From NCBI RefSeq assembly GCF_003646465.1, contig NZ_QZEX01000013.1:52635-116634 (forward strand): a stretch of DNA of 64,000 nucleotides, read 5' to 3'. Under the pieces are notes generated by a model. That model was given only the letters and a program-made list of their open reading frames with translations. It made no database searches and had not been told where the DNA came from. The DNA comes from Chachezhania antarctica. Lineage in GTDB: Bacteria > Pseudomonadota > Alphaproteobacteria > Rhodobacterales > Rhodobacteraceae. Both the position numbers and the translations under genes were made by a program. Numbering within the stretch: the first letter of the stretch is position 1; every line of letters begins with the position of its first letter. Positions 46,099-55,177 of the stretch are shown piece after piece.

Positions 46099-46141
46099 CA
46101 ATCTTGGCCGGGACCGGAACCGGTTTGAAAAAGGCCGCTTA

Positions 46142-46166
46142 CAAGAGCCTTCTGGAAAGGCTCTTG
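46142..46166 (+). terminator. Stem-loop in the ligase/flavoprotein gap
   Basis: CAAGAGCCTT (46142-46151) and AAGGCTCTTG (46157-46166) form a perfect 10-bp stem with a 5-base loop. A second imperfect stem (CGGAACAG...CTGTTCGG) follows directly. They lie in a 200-base gap with no gene. There is no T-run, so processing or attenuation is as likely as termination. Confidence 0.5.
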
Positions 46167-46299
46167 CCGGAACAGCCGCTGCTGTTCGGCTTGAGGGTCA
46201 TCGGCGGGGATGGCGTGGCCGACGCAACGGCCCGATTGACCGACGCGCGTCAAGCCACGATGTCTTCTTCAAACACGATCTGACGATTGGGGAGACATC

Positions 46300-47274
46300 A
46301 TGAAGACGAGAATCACCGAACTGTTCGGCATCGAACACCCGATCATGCAGGGCGGCATGCACTATGTGGGCTTTGCCGAACTGGCGGCGGCGGTATCGAA
46401 CGCCGGCGGTATCGGCACCATCACCGGGCTGACGCAGAAGACACCCGGCGACCTTGCCAACGAGATCGCCAAGTGCCGCGACCTGACCGACAAGCCCTTC
46501 GCCGTCAACCTGACCTTCCTGCCCACGGTGAACGCGCCCGACTATCCGGGCTATGTAAAGGCGATCATCGAAGGCGGCGTGACGGTCGTCGAAACCGCCG
46601 GCCGCAACCCGCAGGAGGTCCTGCCCTACCTGAAGGATGCTGGCATCAAGGTGATCCACAAGTGTACCTCGGTCCGCCATTCGTTGAAGGCGCAGGAGAT
46701 CGGCTGCGATGCGGTGTCCGTCGACGGGTTCGAATGTGGCGGCCATCCGGGCGAGGACGACATCCCCAACATGATTCTGCTGCCCCGCGCGGCGGACGAA
46801 CTGGAGATCCCGTTCCTCGCCTCGGGCGGCATGGCCGATGCGCGCAGCCTTGTCGCCTCGCTGGCGATGGGGGCTGACGGCATGAACATGGGCACCCGTT
46901 TCATCGCCACGAAAGAGGCGCCAGTGCATGAGAACGTGAAGCAGGCGATCGTGGCCGCGTCGGAACTGGACACGCGGCTGGTCATGCGCCCGCTGCGGAA
47001 CACCGAACGTGTGCTGACCAACGACGCCGTCGAACGACTGCTGGAGAAGGAACGCAGGCTGGGCGCCGATCTGAAGTTCGAGGACATCATCGAAGAGGTC
47101 GCGGGCGTCTACCCCAAGATCATGATGGAGGGCGAGATGGAGGCAGGCGCCTGGTCCTGCGGCATGGTCGCGGGCCTGATCCACGACATCCCGACCTGCG
47201 CCGAGTTGATCGGCGGAATCATGAAAGAGGCCGACAGCCTGATCAAGGACCGCCTCGCGGGTCTGGCGGCATGA
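46300..47274 (+). CDS. Nitronate monooxygenase/2-nitropropane dioxygenase family flavoprotein
   Basis: The 324-residue FMN TIM-barrel protein starts TELFGIEHPIMQGGMHYVG and has SVDGFECGGHPG, with the His that serves as base in nitronate oxidation, and the phosphate site LASGGMADARS, LAMGADGMNMGTRF. GGGGAGACATC precedes the ATG. Within this operon it may act as an enoyl-CoA reductase or detoxify a nitronate; both are speculative. Confidence 0.88.
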   Translation: MKTRITELFGIEHPIMQGGMHYVGFAELAAAVSNAGGIGTITGLTQKTPGDLANEIAKCRDLTDKPFAVNLTFLPTVNAPDYPGYVKAIIEGGVTVVETAGRNPQEVLPYLKDAGIKVIHKCTSVRHSLKAQEIGCDAVSVDGFECGGHPGEDDIPNMILLPRAADELEIPFLASGGMADARSLVASLAMGADGMNMGTRFIATKEAPVHENVKQAIVAASELDTRLVMRPLRNTERVLTNDAVERLLEKERRLGADLKFEDIIEEVAGVYPKIMMEGEMEAGAWSCGMVAGLIHDIPTCAELIGGIMKEADSLIKDRLAGLAA

Positions 47275-48059
47275 GCTACAAGACGCTCGACCTGGCCATC
47301 GCCGACGGCATCGCCCGGATCACGCTGAACCGGCCCGATCAGGCCAATGCGCTGGACAGGACCATGGCGCAGGAGCTGTTCGCCGCGTCGCTCGCCGTCT
47401 CCACCGATCCGTCGGTGCGGGCGGTCCTGCTGACAGGGCGGGGGAAGCTGTTTTGCGGCGGCGGCGATCTGGCGGCGATGGACGCGGCCGGCGACGGTCG
47501 CGAGGCGATGCTCCTGGAGATGGCCACGCTGCTGCACCAGGCGATCATCCGGTTCAATTCGATGGATGCGCCCATGGTCGTCGCGGTGAATGGCGCAGCC
47601 GGTGGGGCGGGGTTTTCGATCCTGCTGGCGGGCGATTACGTCATCGCGGCAGACACGGCGAAGTTCGTGTCTGGCTACACCGCCTCGGGGCTGACGCCCG
47701 ATGGATCTTCGACGCATTTCCTGGCCAAGCACGTGGGTCTGTTGCGCGCGAAGGAACTGATGCTGACCAACCGTCCGCTTTCGGCGCGGGAGGCCTGCGA
47801 ATGGGGCCTCGTCAGCCGGGTGGTGCCGCACGAAAGCCTTGGGGAGGAGGCCGAAGCGATGGCGCGCCAGTTCGCCGACGGGCCGACGAAGGCGTTCGGC
47901 GGGGTGAAACGGCTTCTGCAGACAACCTATTCCGACAGCATCGAGGCGCAGCTGGAGAAGGAATCTGTCAGCATCGCGAAGATGGTGACGACGGAAGACG
48001 GCCCGCATGGCATCCGGTCGTTCCTGAACAAGGTCAAACCCGTCTTCAAGGGACGCTAG
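47271..48059 (+). CDS. Enoyl-CoA hydratase/isomerase family protein
   Basis: The 262-residue crotonase-fold protein has oxyanion-hole segments KLFCGGGDLAAM and NGAAGGAGFSILLAGD. The first hydratase Glu (PE motif) aligns with Gly-Tyr in FVSGYTASG, whereas the second Glu is kept in AKELMLTN. One-Glu members such as delta3,delta2-enoyl-CoA isomerase and PaaG-like proteins isomerise double bonds, so isomerase is more likely than hydratase. ATG overlaps the flavoprotein stop. Confidence 0.88.
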   Translation: MSYKTLDLAIADGIARITLNRPDQANALDRTMAQELFAASLAVSTDPSVRAVLLTGRGKLFCGGGDLAAMDAAGDGREAMLLEMATLLHQAIIRFNSMDAPMVVAVNGAAGGAGFSILLAGDYVIAADTAKFVSGYTASGLTPDGSSTHFLAKHVGLLRAKELMLTNRPLSAREACEWGLVSRVVPHESLGEEAEAMARQFADGPTKAFGGVKRLLQTTYSDSIEAQLEKESVSIAKMVTTEDGPHGIRSFLNKVKPVFKGR

Positions 48060-48157
48060 GCGCACGGATTGCTGCGGGCGCGCGTCTGTCGTAGATCCGT
48101 GGGACCAGCCCCAGCCGGGAGATCGGCCGGGGCCCAACGGTCGAAGGGCAGGGCGGC

Positions 48158-49825
48158 GTGACGGATGTGGTGACAGGAACCGGGGCGATGCCGCGCCGCA
48201 GGGTGACCGGCACGCGCGGGCTCAAGATCCTGTCCTTTCTGATCGCCATGATCTGCCTTCTGCCGATCGTCGCCGTGGCGCTGGCGGCCGTGACGGGCGG
48301 GCTCGATTCCGTACTGCACCTGTGGTCGACCGTCCTGCCGCGCTATACCCTGACGACGCTTGTTCTTGTGACGTTGGTCGCCGCAGGCACGTTCTCCATC
48401 GGGGTCGGTACGGCCTGGCTGGTGACGATGACGCGTTTTCCCGGCGTCCGCGTGCTGGAGGTGCTGCTGGTCCTGCCGCTGGCCTTCCCGGCCTATGTGC
48501 TGGCCTATGCCTATACTTTCGTGCTGGACCATCCCGGCATCGTGCAATCCACCCTGCGCCAGGTCACCGGTTGGGGTCCGCGAGACTACTGGTTCCCGGA
48601 AGTCCGATCCATCGGCGGCGCGGCGGTGATGTTCGTGCTGGTGCTGTATCCCTACGTTTACCTGCTGGCCCGGGCCGCCTTCCTGCAGCAAAGCAGCGGG
48701 GCGCTACTGGCCGCGCGCACGCTGGGCGACAGCGCATGGGCCGCGTTCCGGCGGGTCAGCCTGCCGATGGCCCGGCCCGCCATCGCCGCGGGCGTGCTGC
48801 TGACGGTGATGGAGACCATCGCCGATTTCGGCACCGTGTCCTATTTCGGCGTCCAGACCTTCGCGACCGGCCTTTACACCAGCTGGTTTTCCTTCGCCGA
48901 CAGGGCCGGGGCCGCGCAGCTGGCCCTGTGCCTTCTGGTCTTCGCGCTGATGCTGGCCGTGTTCGAACGCGCGCAGCGGGGCGAGGCGCGGTTTCACCAA
49001 GCGGGCAAACGGTCGATGCGGATGCCTGCCGCCGATCTGACGGGGGGACGGGCGGCGGCTGCTGCCGTCTTCTGCGCGATCCCGGTCCTCTGCGGCTTCA
49101 TCCTGCCTTGCGTGATCCTTCTGTCGATGGGCATCGGATCGGAACAGGATCTGCTGGGCCGCCGGTACCAGGGCTTCGTCCGGAACTCCCTGACACTGGC
49201 CGGCACCGCCGCGTTGATCACCGTGGGAGCGGCCATCGTCGTGGGCTTCTACCAGCGGCTGGCCCCGGGGCGCAATTCGGCCGGGGCGGCCTATGTCGCG
49301 CGGCTGGGCTATGCCGTGCCGGGGGGCGTGATCGCCGTTGGTCTGCTGGTGCCCTTCGCGGCCTTCGACAACGCGCTTGATGCGTGGATGCGCGAGACGT
49401 TCGATGTATCGACGGGGCTCCTGATCACCGGATCGATCTGGCTTCTGGTGGCGGCCTACATGGTTCGCTTCCTTGCCGCGGCCCTTGGCGCTTACGAGGG
49501 CGGGCAAGCGACGGTGCATGTGAACATGGATGCGGCGGCACGGTCGCTGGGGCAGACGCCCTTGGGCGCACTGCGCCGCGTGCATCTGCCGATCCTGACG
49601 CCCAGCCTGCTGACTGGGCTTCTGATCGTGTTCGTCGACGTGATGAAGGAACTGCCCGCGACGCTGATCCTGCGGCCGTTCAACTTCGACACGCTGGCGG
49701 TGCAGGCCTACCGGCTGGCCTCGGACGAGCGCCTGGAAGGGGCGGCGGTGCCGTCGCTGGTGATCGTGGCCGTGGGGCTTCTGCCGGTGATCCTGATCTG
49801 TCGTCAGGTCGGGCGGCACAAATGA
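48158..49825 (+). CDS. Ferric iron ABC transporter permease (FbpB-like)
   Basis: The 555-residue membrane protein has about 12 helices, a fused pair of six-helix halves. Each has an EAA-type coupling loop: AARTLGDSAWAAFRRVSLPMARPAI and AARSLGQTPLGALRRVHLPILTP. The family imports Fe3+ with a periplasmic FbpA and an FbpC ATPase. The GTG at 48158 is the first good start; ATG 48188 is possible. No ATPase gene is adjacent. It is convergent with fbpA, which is unusual. Confidence 0.92.
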   Translation: MTDVVTGTGAMPRRRVTGTRGLKILSFLIAMICLLPIVAVALAAVTGGLDSVLHLWSTVLPRYTLTTLVLVTLVAAGTFSIGVGTAWLVTMTRFPGVRVLEVLLVLPLAFPAYVLAYAYTFVLDHPGIVQSTLRQVTGWGPRDYWFPEVRSIGGAAVMFVLVLYPYVYLLARAAFLQQSSGALLAARTLGDSAWAAFRRVSLPMARPAIAAGVLLTVMETIADFGTVSYFGVQTFATGLYTSWFSFADRAGAAQLALCLLVFALMLAVFERAQRGEARFHQAGKRSMRMPAADLTGGRAAAAAVFCAIPVLCGFILPCVILLSMGIGSEQDLLGRRYQGFVRNSLTLAGTAALITVGAAIVVGFYQRLAPGRNSAGAAYVARLGYAVPGGVIAVGLLVPFAAFDNALDAWMRETFDVSTGLLITGSIWLLVAAYMVRFLAAALGAYEGGQATVHVNMDAAARSLGQTPLGALRRVHLPILTPSLLTGLLIVFVDVMKELPATLILRPFNFDTLAVQAYRLASDERLEGAAVPSLVIVAVGLLPVILICRQVGRHK

Positions 49826-49827
49826 AA

Positions 49828-49847
49828 CCGGCGCCCGAAGGCGCCGG
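49828..49847. terminator. Bidirectional terminator between fbpB and fbpA
   Basis: CCGGCGCC (49828-49835), loop cgaa, GGCGCCGG (49840-49847) is a perfect 8-bp stem with a UUCG-like tetraloop, flanked by AAA on the left and AATT on the right. It sits in the 54-base gap between two convergent genes. Confidence 0.75.
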
Positions 49848-49879
49848 AATTGATCTGACCATTGGTCCGAACGGGCCGG

Positions 49880-50935
49880 TTACTTCCAGCCGACGTCGTT
49901 GAAGATCTTCTGCGCGGTGCCAAGGTTCTGTGCCACGGCGGACAGGTCCACCGTGTCGGGCTTGAATGCGCCCAGTTTCTGCACCGGCTCGGCCATGGCC
50001 ACGCCGTCGACAACCGGGAATTCGTTGTTGCCGGCCGAGAAGTATTCCTGCGCCTGATCGGTGGCGAGGTATTCAAGGAACGCCAGCGCCGCTTCCGGGT
50101 TGGGCGCATGGGCCGCCATACCGCCGCCCGACAGGTTCATGTGGGCGCCGTTGCCGTCCTGATCCGGGAAAACCCAGCCGATCGTGTCGATGGATTCGGT
50201 CACGCCGCTGACGTCACCGCCAAGGGCACGGGCGAAGTAATAGCTGTTCGACACCGCGATGTCGCATTCGCCCGACACCACGCCGCGGATCTGGTCGGTG
50301 TCGCCGCCCTGCGGGTCGCGCGCCATGTTGTCAACGATGCCCTGCGCCCAGTCGCGGGCGGTTTCTTCGCCGTGGTTCTCGATGATCGAGGCCAGCAGCG
50401 TCTGGTTGTAGGTGTTGGTCGAGGACCGGATGCAGATCTTGCCCTTGTACTCGGGATCGGCAAGCTCGAGGTAGGTCTGCGGCGGCTCGGGCATGTCGGT
50501 CTTGTCGTAGAAGATGATCCGCGCGCGCTGGCTGAAGCCGAACCACTGGTTGTCGCTGTCCTGCAGGTTGTCCGGGATACGCTCTTCCAACGTGGCGCTT
50601 TCGACCGGTTGCAGCAGGCCCATGTCCTTCGCGCGCTTCAGGCGCGAGGTGTCGACCGTCAGCAGGATATCGGCGGGGCTGTTCGCGCCTTCTGCGTCCA
50701 TCCGGGCCATCAGCTCGTCGGCGTTGCCTTCGATGCGGTTGATGGTGATGCCGGTGGATTCTTCGAAGTCGGTGTAAAGCCGTTCGTCGGTGTCGTAGTG
50801 GCGGGACGAATACAGGTTCAGTTCGTCGGCACCGGCGGCGAGCGGTGCGCCCATGGCAATTACGGCTGCAAGGGCGGCGCTGTGAACACGACGCCCCAGC
50901 AGGGCGCGGAAAGGGGTGACATCAGTGCTGGTCAT
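49880..50935 (-). CDS. Ferric iron-binding periplasmic protein (FbpA/FutA-like)
   Basis: The 351-residue binding protein has a signal region ending MGAPLAAGADE, then LNLYSSRHYDTDERLY, with a conserved metal-binding Tyr, and a later Tyr pair in SNSYYFARALGG. This is the FutA/FbpA class that hands Fe3+ to an FbpB permease. AAGGA lies 8-9 bases before the ATG at 50935. It is convergent with fbpB. I saw no clear Irr or RirA box in the 150 bases upstream. Confidence 0.93.
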   Translation of the reverse strand: MTSTDVTPFRALLGRRVHSAALAAVIAMGAPLAAGADELNLYSSRHYDTDERLYTDFEESTGITINRIEGNADELMARMDAEGANSPADILLTVDTSRLKRAKDMGLLQPVESATLEERIPDNLQDSDNQWFGFSQRARIIFYDKTDMPEPPQTYLELADPEYKGKICIRSSTNTYNQTLLASIIENHGEETARDWAQGIVDNMARDPQGGDTDQIRGVVSGECDIAVSNSYYFARALGGDVSGVTESIDTIGWVFPDQDGNGAHMNLSGGGMAAHAPNPEAALAFLEYLATDQAQEYFSAGNNEFPVVDGVAMAEPVQKLGAFKPDTVDLSAVAQNLGTAQKIFNDVGWK

Positions 50936-51087
50936 GCGGAATCCTTATCTCCTCCGGCCGGAGCGACATTGCTCCGTTGCATATGCATCGCCTGCTCAAC
51001 CTGTGGGGTCAATGTAAACCGAGTAAAATCATCGGGAATGAACGGATCGGTTTACCGGATACCCGGAAACAATGAATAGCCAAACGC

Positions 51088-51124
51088 CGAAAGGGCCGCC
51101 CGGAGATCCGGAGCGGCCCTTTCG
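51088..51124 (-). terminator. Terminator downstream of L36
   Basis: CGAAAGGGCCGC (51088-51099) pairs perfectly with GCGGCCCTTTCG (51113-51124), a 12-bp stem with a 13-base loop. It lies 42 bases after the leftward L36 gene. Confidence 0.7.
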
Positions 51125-51166
51125 GCAGGGTCTTCCACGCGGCGCCTTAAGGGCCCACGCGCAGGA

Positions 51167-51292
51167 TCAGCCCTGGCGCGCCTTGAATTTGCGCTGGGTC
51201 TTGTTGATGACGTAGACGCGGCCCTTGCGGCGCACGACACGGCAATCGCGATGGCGGTTCTTGAGCGACCGCAGCGAGTTTCTGACCTTCAT
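51167..51292 (-). CDS. ykgO: 50S ribosomal protein L36, zinc-free type
   Basis: The 41-residue protein is [12 protein letters not shown]...RKFKARQG, very basic. Only one Cys is present, so it lacks the four-ligand zinc ribbon of the classical RpmJ and corresponds to the YkgO-type, C-minus form that many alphaproteobacteria use as their only L36. It is transcribed after tRNA-Val, in the same direction. Confidence 0.93.
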   Translation of the reverse strand: MKVRNSLRSLKNRHRDCRVVRRKGRVYVINKTQRKFKARQG

Positions 51293-51370
51293 GGTCTGTC
51301 TCCGTTCCGTGTGGCGCCGCGGGGGCACCGGTTTGTCGGGTGTTTCGCAGATTACGAAACAGTTAATGCA

Positions 51371-51445
<75 letters not shown>

Positions 51446-51627
51446 CTGCACCGTGGCGCCAAACACATGCATATGCTTGCGAATTTTCGCTTGCATCAGG
51501 CCGAACCGGGAAGGTCCGAAACACGCGCTCCGCGCCGGTTCGGGCTCTATAAAAGGAGTCGCGGGGCTATTCAAGGGCTTTTGGTGCGGTGCAGATATGC
51601 GCTATCCTGACGCTGGAAGGAGACAGG

Positions 51628-52488
51628 ATGATCGCCGAAGCCTATCGTCTGATCGAGCCGGTTGTAAGGCGGTCGAGCGTGGTGTTCGCCTCGCCGCACA
51701 GCGCCAGTTCCTATCCCGTCGACTTCGTGCGCCGCAGCCTTCTGGACAAGCACTCGATCAGGTCCTCGGAAGACGCATTCGTCGATCAGTTGTTCAATGA
51801 AGCGCCCGATTTCGGGGCGCCTCTGCTGCTGTCGGGTGCGCCGCGGGCCTACGTGGACATGAACCGCAGCCCGGATGAATTGGACCCGGCATTGATCGAA
51901 GGTGTGCCGCCCCAGGCGCACAATCCGCGCGTGGCCTCGGGCCTTGGGGTCATCCCGCGATTCGTGGCCAACGGCCGCGCGATCTACCGCGGCAAGATCA
52001 CCCTTTCCGAAGCGCAGCGGCGGATCGACCTGTACTGGCGGCCCTATCACGACGAAATACAGCGACAGCTTGAAATCTCGCACGCGCTGTTCGGCAACGC
52101 GATCCTCATCGATTGCCATTCCATGCCGCACGAGGCGCTGGACAGCGTCGTGCGCCGCGGCGTGGCCCGGCCCGAGATCGTGCTGGGCGACCGTTACGGC
52201 GCCGCCGCCGGGGCGGATATCGTCGACCGGGTCGAAGCGGCGTTCCAGGCGGTTGGGCTGGTGGTTGCGCGCAACACGCCCTTCGCGGGCGCCTTCGTCA
52301 CGCAGGCTTACGGGCGCCCCTCGCGCCGGCAGCACGCAATCCAGATCGAGATCGACCGCGCGCTGTACATGGATGAACGCCGGATCGAGCCGAACGCGCG
52401 GTTCCACACCTTCCGCGAAATACTGAAGCAGGTGATCGCCGAGATCACGGCGCTGGGATACGACGAACTGTCCCTTGCAGCGGAATAG
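51628..52488 (+). CDS. N-formylglutamate amidohydrolase family protein
   Basis: The 286-residue FGase-family metalloenzyme has VFASPHSASSYP near the N-terminus, YVDMNRSPDELD and ILIDCHSMPHEA. The His/Asp residues match the family's zinc site. The family releases formate from N-formylglutamate in histidine degradation, but no hut genes are nearby. AAGGAGACAGG precedes ATG 51628. Confidence 0.9.
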   Translation: MIAEAYRLIEPVVRRSSVVFASPHSASSYPVDFVRRSLLDKHSIRSSEDAFVDQLFNEAPDFGAPLLLSGAPRAYVDMNRSPDELDPALIEGVPPQAHNPRVASGLGVIPRFVANGRAIYRGKITLSEAQRRIDLYWRPYHDEIQRQLEISHALFGNAILIDCHSMPHEALDSVVRRGVARPEIVLGDRYGAAAGADIVDRVEAAFQAVGLVVARNTPFAGAFVTQAYGRPSRRQHAIQIEIDRALYMDERRIEPNARFHTFREILKQVIAEITALGYDELSLAAE

Positions 52489-52491
52489 GTC

Positions 52492-53706
52492 TCAGGCGCT
52501 CAGCTTGCCCGGATCGTGTTCCGGCTCGGGCGCCAGGTCCACGGGACAGCCAGCGGTCCCGGCCGATTGCAGGACCCGCGATATCAACGTCTCGGCTTCC
52601 CACCTTTTCAGGCACAGACGTGCCGCCAGACTGTCGTCGGTCTCCATGTCGTCGAAGATCGCATCGGGAAGCTGGTCTTCCAGCGCCCGTAGCGCGACAT
52701 CGCCGGAATAGAGGCTTTCGGCTTCGATCCCGTTGGCGGTCACGATCTCGTGCCGGTCCATCAGGAAGTGGAAATAGGTGACGGTGCCTGCGGTGTCTTC
52801 ACGGCTGACGCCGGGCAGGCCCAGAAGTGCGACCGCGGGCACAAGGACTTCGCCCGCACCGAACATCAGTTCTGCATCCGCGGTAGAGATCAGAATGCGA
52901 TGCTGGGCCGAAACCCGCAGCGTTTCCCGCGGCAGGTTCTGTCCAAGCGCGCCCGCCTCGATCCGGATGGTGCGCAGTTTCTTGCGTCGCCGCATCACCT
53001 CAGGCTCGATCGTGCGCGACCCGATCCAGCGGACCGGCTGCACGCCGTTGTCGCGCGTCATGACAAGGTCGCCTATCGCAAGTGTTTCCACCGGGCGTGT
53101 TCCCGAAGGCGTCGAAATCCGGGTGCCGGCGACAAAGCAGGGGAACACCGGATAGCCGGGATCGCCGGCCACCACGAAATTCTCGCCCGAGTATTCGACG
53201 GGAACTTGCTGGAAAGAGCCGTTGTCGCCGAACGGGGCACTGTTTGACAGGTACAGGTTGCTGCTTGAAAACGGGGAGCCGGTATTGCTTCCGTTTACGT
53301 ACATCCGCAAGTTGGAGTTCAGGTAGGCGATGTTCGCGCCGGTCTGGTTGTTTTCCTGCAGATCAAGGTCGTTCGGATTCTGGCCGCGGACTTCGGATTC
53401 GAAGATACCGTCGCCATCCAGATCGACCTCGAAAAGCCTGATCCGTGCGGCGTTGGGAAGTGTCTCTTCGTCGGTCCCGTCATTATTGACGTCTTCTTCG
53501 ACGATCTCGTTCGATTTGTATGTCAGCCTGACCTGGGCGTTGGGCGCCGCCGTAATCGTACCACCCATATTGTCGTCGAAATTCTGGTTGAACGGCTGGC
53601 TTGTCGGTTGGACCCGCAACGGATTGTTGGCGTCGCCGGGGTTGCCCACGATGTTGCCGTTCGCGAAGAACTTGTAGGAGAACGTGACCGAGATATCAGT
53701 CGCCAT
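52492..53706 (-). CDS. Hint-domain protein with N-terminal beta/calcium-like region
   Basis: The 404-residue protein has two parts. Residues 1-185 are low in charge balance, Asn/Asp rich and beta-like, with two acidic loops resembling calcium sites (DVNNDGTDE and DLDGDG). From Cys190 a Hint domain follows (CFVAGTRISTPSGTRPVETL, then DLVMTRDNGVQPVRWIG and SAQHRILI). Hint domains can self-cleave, but no extein-joining Asn-Cys end is evident. No signal peptide is seen, so a type I-style export is possible. ATG 53706 follows a GGAG 11 bases upstream. The first half appears less GC-rich than its neighbours. Confidence 0.85.
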   Translation of the reverse strand: MATDISVTFSYKFFANGNIVGNPGDANNPLRVQPTSQPFNQNFDDNMGGTITAAPNAQVRLTYKSNEIVEEDVNNDGTDEETLPNAARIRLFEVDLDGDGIFESEVRGQNPNDLDLQENNQTGANIAYLNSNLRMYVNGSNTGSPFSSSNLYLSNSAPFGDNGSFQQVPVEYSGENFVVAGDPGYPVFPCFVAGTRISTPSGTRPVETLAIGDLVMTRDNGVQPVRWIGSRTIEPEVMRRRKKLRTIRIEAGALGQNLPRETLRVSAQHRILISTADAELMFGAGEVLVPAVALLGLPGVSREDTAGTVTYFHFLMDRHEIVTANGIEAESLYSGDVALRALEDQLPDAIFDDMETDDSLAARLCLKRWEAETLISRVLQSAGTAGCPVDLAPEPEHDPGKLSA

Positions 53707-53866
53707 CGGGGGCTCCATTCCAGGGGGCCGGTGCCCGCACCGGGACCGGCGACGATGCCGCGTTATGAATTCATTGCCCCTTCGCCTAGCAGCGAGCGAG
53801 GCAAAAGTCACCCGAAACTGCGTGCGAAGGGCACAAATGGCGCGATTTTCGGCCATTTCGCACGCG

Positions 53867-55177
53867 TCAACGCAGTGTTCGGCCCTTTATTATGGCCTTT
53901 TCACCAAATCTCTTCCTGATGTCGTCAGTTGCGCGTTCGGCTTTCGACCGAGTCGCGGCGCCCGGATCCAGCAGATCGCCGGACAGATCGGCCCGGTCTT
54001 CCGGGCACAGATCGGACAGGCCGCATCCCAGCAGGCGGAACGGCCCGGCGGATTCGGCCTGGTCCAGCAACCCGCGCGCCGTGCGGTAAAGCGTGTCGGC
54101 CATCTGCGTGGGCGAGCGCAGCGAAACGCGCCGGGTCAGTGTCTTGTGGTTGGCCCGCTTCAGCTTCAGCGTAACGACGCGCCCCGCGATCCCCTTGGCC
54201 TTCGCGCGGGCCGATACCTTTTCCGCCATCCGCCACAGGTGACCGTCCAGCAGGGCCGGATTGCCCGTATCTTCGAAGAACGTCGTTTCGTTCGAGATCG
54301 AGCGCACCGGTTCGTTGGCCGAAACGCGGCGAAAGTCCTCTCCGCGGGCCAGATGGTACAGCCGGTCGCCCATCGACCCGAACCGCGCCACCAGATCGGT
54401 CTTCTCCCAGCGCAAGAGATCGGCAAAGCTGCGAATCCCAGCCCGGTCCAGCGATTCCTGCGCTGCCGGACCGATCCCCCAGATCAGGCGCACGGGCTTG
54501 TCGCGCAGGAAGGCGGCGGTTTCGGCCCGCCCGATCACGGAAAACCCCCGCGGCTTGTCGAGGTCGGATGCCACCTTGGCCAGGAACTTGTTGTGCGACA
54601 AACCGATGGAGCCCGTGAGCCCCAGGTCGTCCTTCATCCGCTTGATGAGCCCCGCCAGCATCACTGCGGGCGGCGCGCCGTGCAGGCGTTCGGTGCCGGT
54701 AAGGTCCATGAACGCCTCGTCCAGCGACAGGGGTTCTACTACGGGAGTCAGCGCATCCATCATCGCGCGGATCTCGCGGCTGATGCCGGCATAGACCTCC
54801 ATCCGCGGGGATAGCACGACGGCCTCGGGGCACAGCTCTAGCGCCTTGAACATCGGCATGGCCGACCGCACGCCGCGAATCCGTGCGACATAGCAGGCCG
54901 TCGACACCACGCCGCGCCGGCCGCCGCCGATGATCACCGGCTTGTCGGCCAGCGCCGGATCGTTGCGCTTTTCGACCGAGGCATAGAACGCGTCGCAATC
55001 CATGTGCGCGATGGTCAGGCTGAAAAGCTCGGGATGGGACAGCATCCGCAGGCTGCCGCAATCCGGGCAGCGCGCGTGGCCCCTGGTTGGCGGTTGCCAA
55101 GCCTCCCACCATGCCAGACAGTCCCGGCAAAGCGCAGGTTGCGGCCCCCGGGGCGCAGTGATGTCGTTTCGTGGCAT
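53867..55177 (-). CDS. dinB: DNA polymerase IV
   Basis: The 436-residue Y-family polymerase has IAHMDCDAFYASVEKRNDP and LSLDEAFMDLTG, the two metal-binding acidic motifs, then the thumb helix-hairpin-helix WGIGPAAQESL and the little-finger domain. It carries out translesion synthesis. Before the palm lies an extra 50-residue N-terminal part with two CxxC pairs (Cys17, 20, 37, 40) that look like a zinc ribbon. ATG 55177 is taken as start; no strong ribosome site is seen. Confidence 0.94.
   Translation of the reverse strand: MPRNDITAPRGPQPALCRDCLAWWEAWQPPTRGHARCPDCGSLRMLSHPELFSLTIAHMDCDAFYASVEKRNDPALADKPVIIGGGRRGVVSTACYVARIRGVRSAMPMFKALELCPEAVVLSPRMEVYAGISREIRAMMDALTPVVEPLSLDEAFMDLTGTERLHGAPPAVMLAGLIKRMKDDLGLTGSIGLSHNKFLAKVASDLDKPRGFSVIGRAETAAFLRDKPVRLIWGIGPAAQESLDRAGIRSFADLLRWEKTDLVARFGSMGDRLYHLARGEDFRRVSANEPVRSISNETTFFEDTGNPALLDGHLWRMAEKVSARAKAKGIAGRVVTLKLKRANHKTLTRRVSLRSPTQMADTLYRTARGLLDQAESAGPFRLLGCGLSDLCPEDRADLSGDLLDPGAATRSKAERATDDIRKRFGEKAIIKGRTLR

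Noticed and set aside
46079..46303. 74-codon frame between the PaaK-type and flavoprotein genes
   Set aside because: It runs through two strong hairpins and has no ribosome site or recognisable domain.
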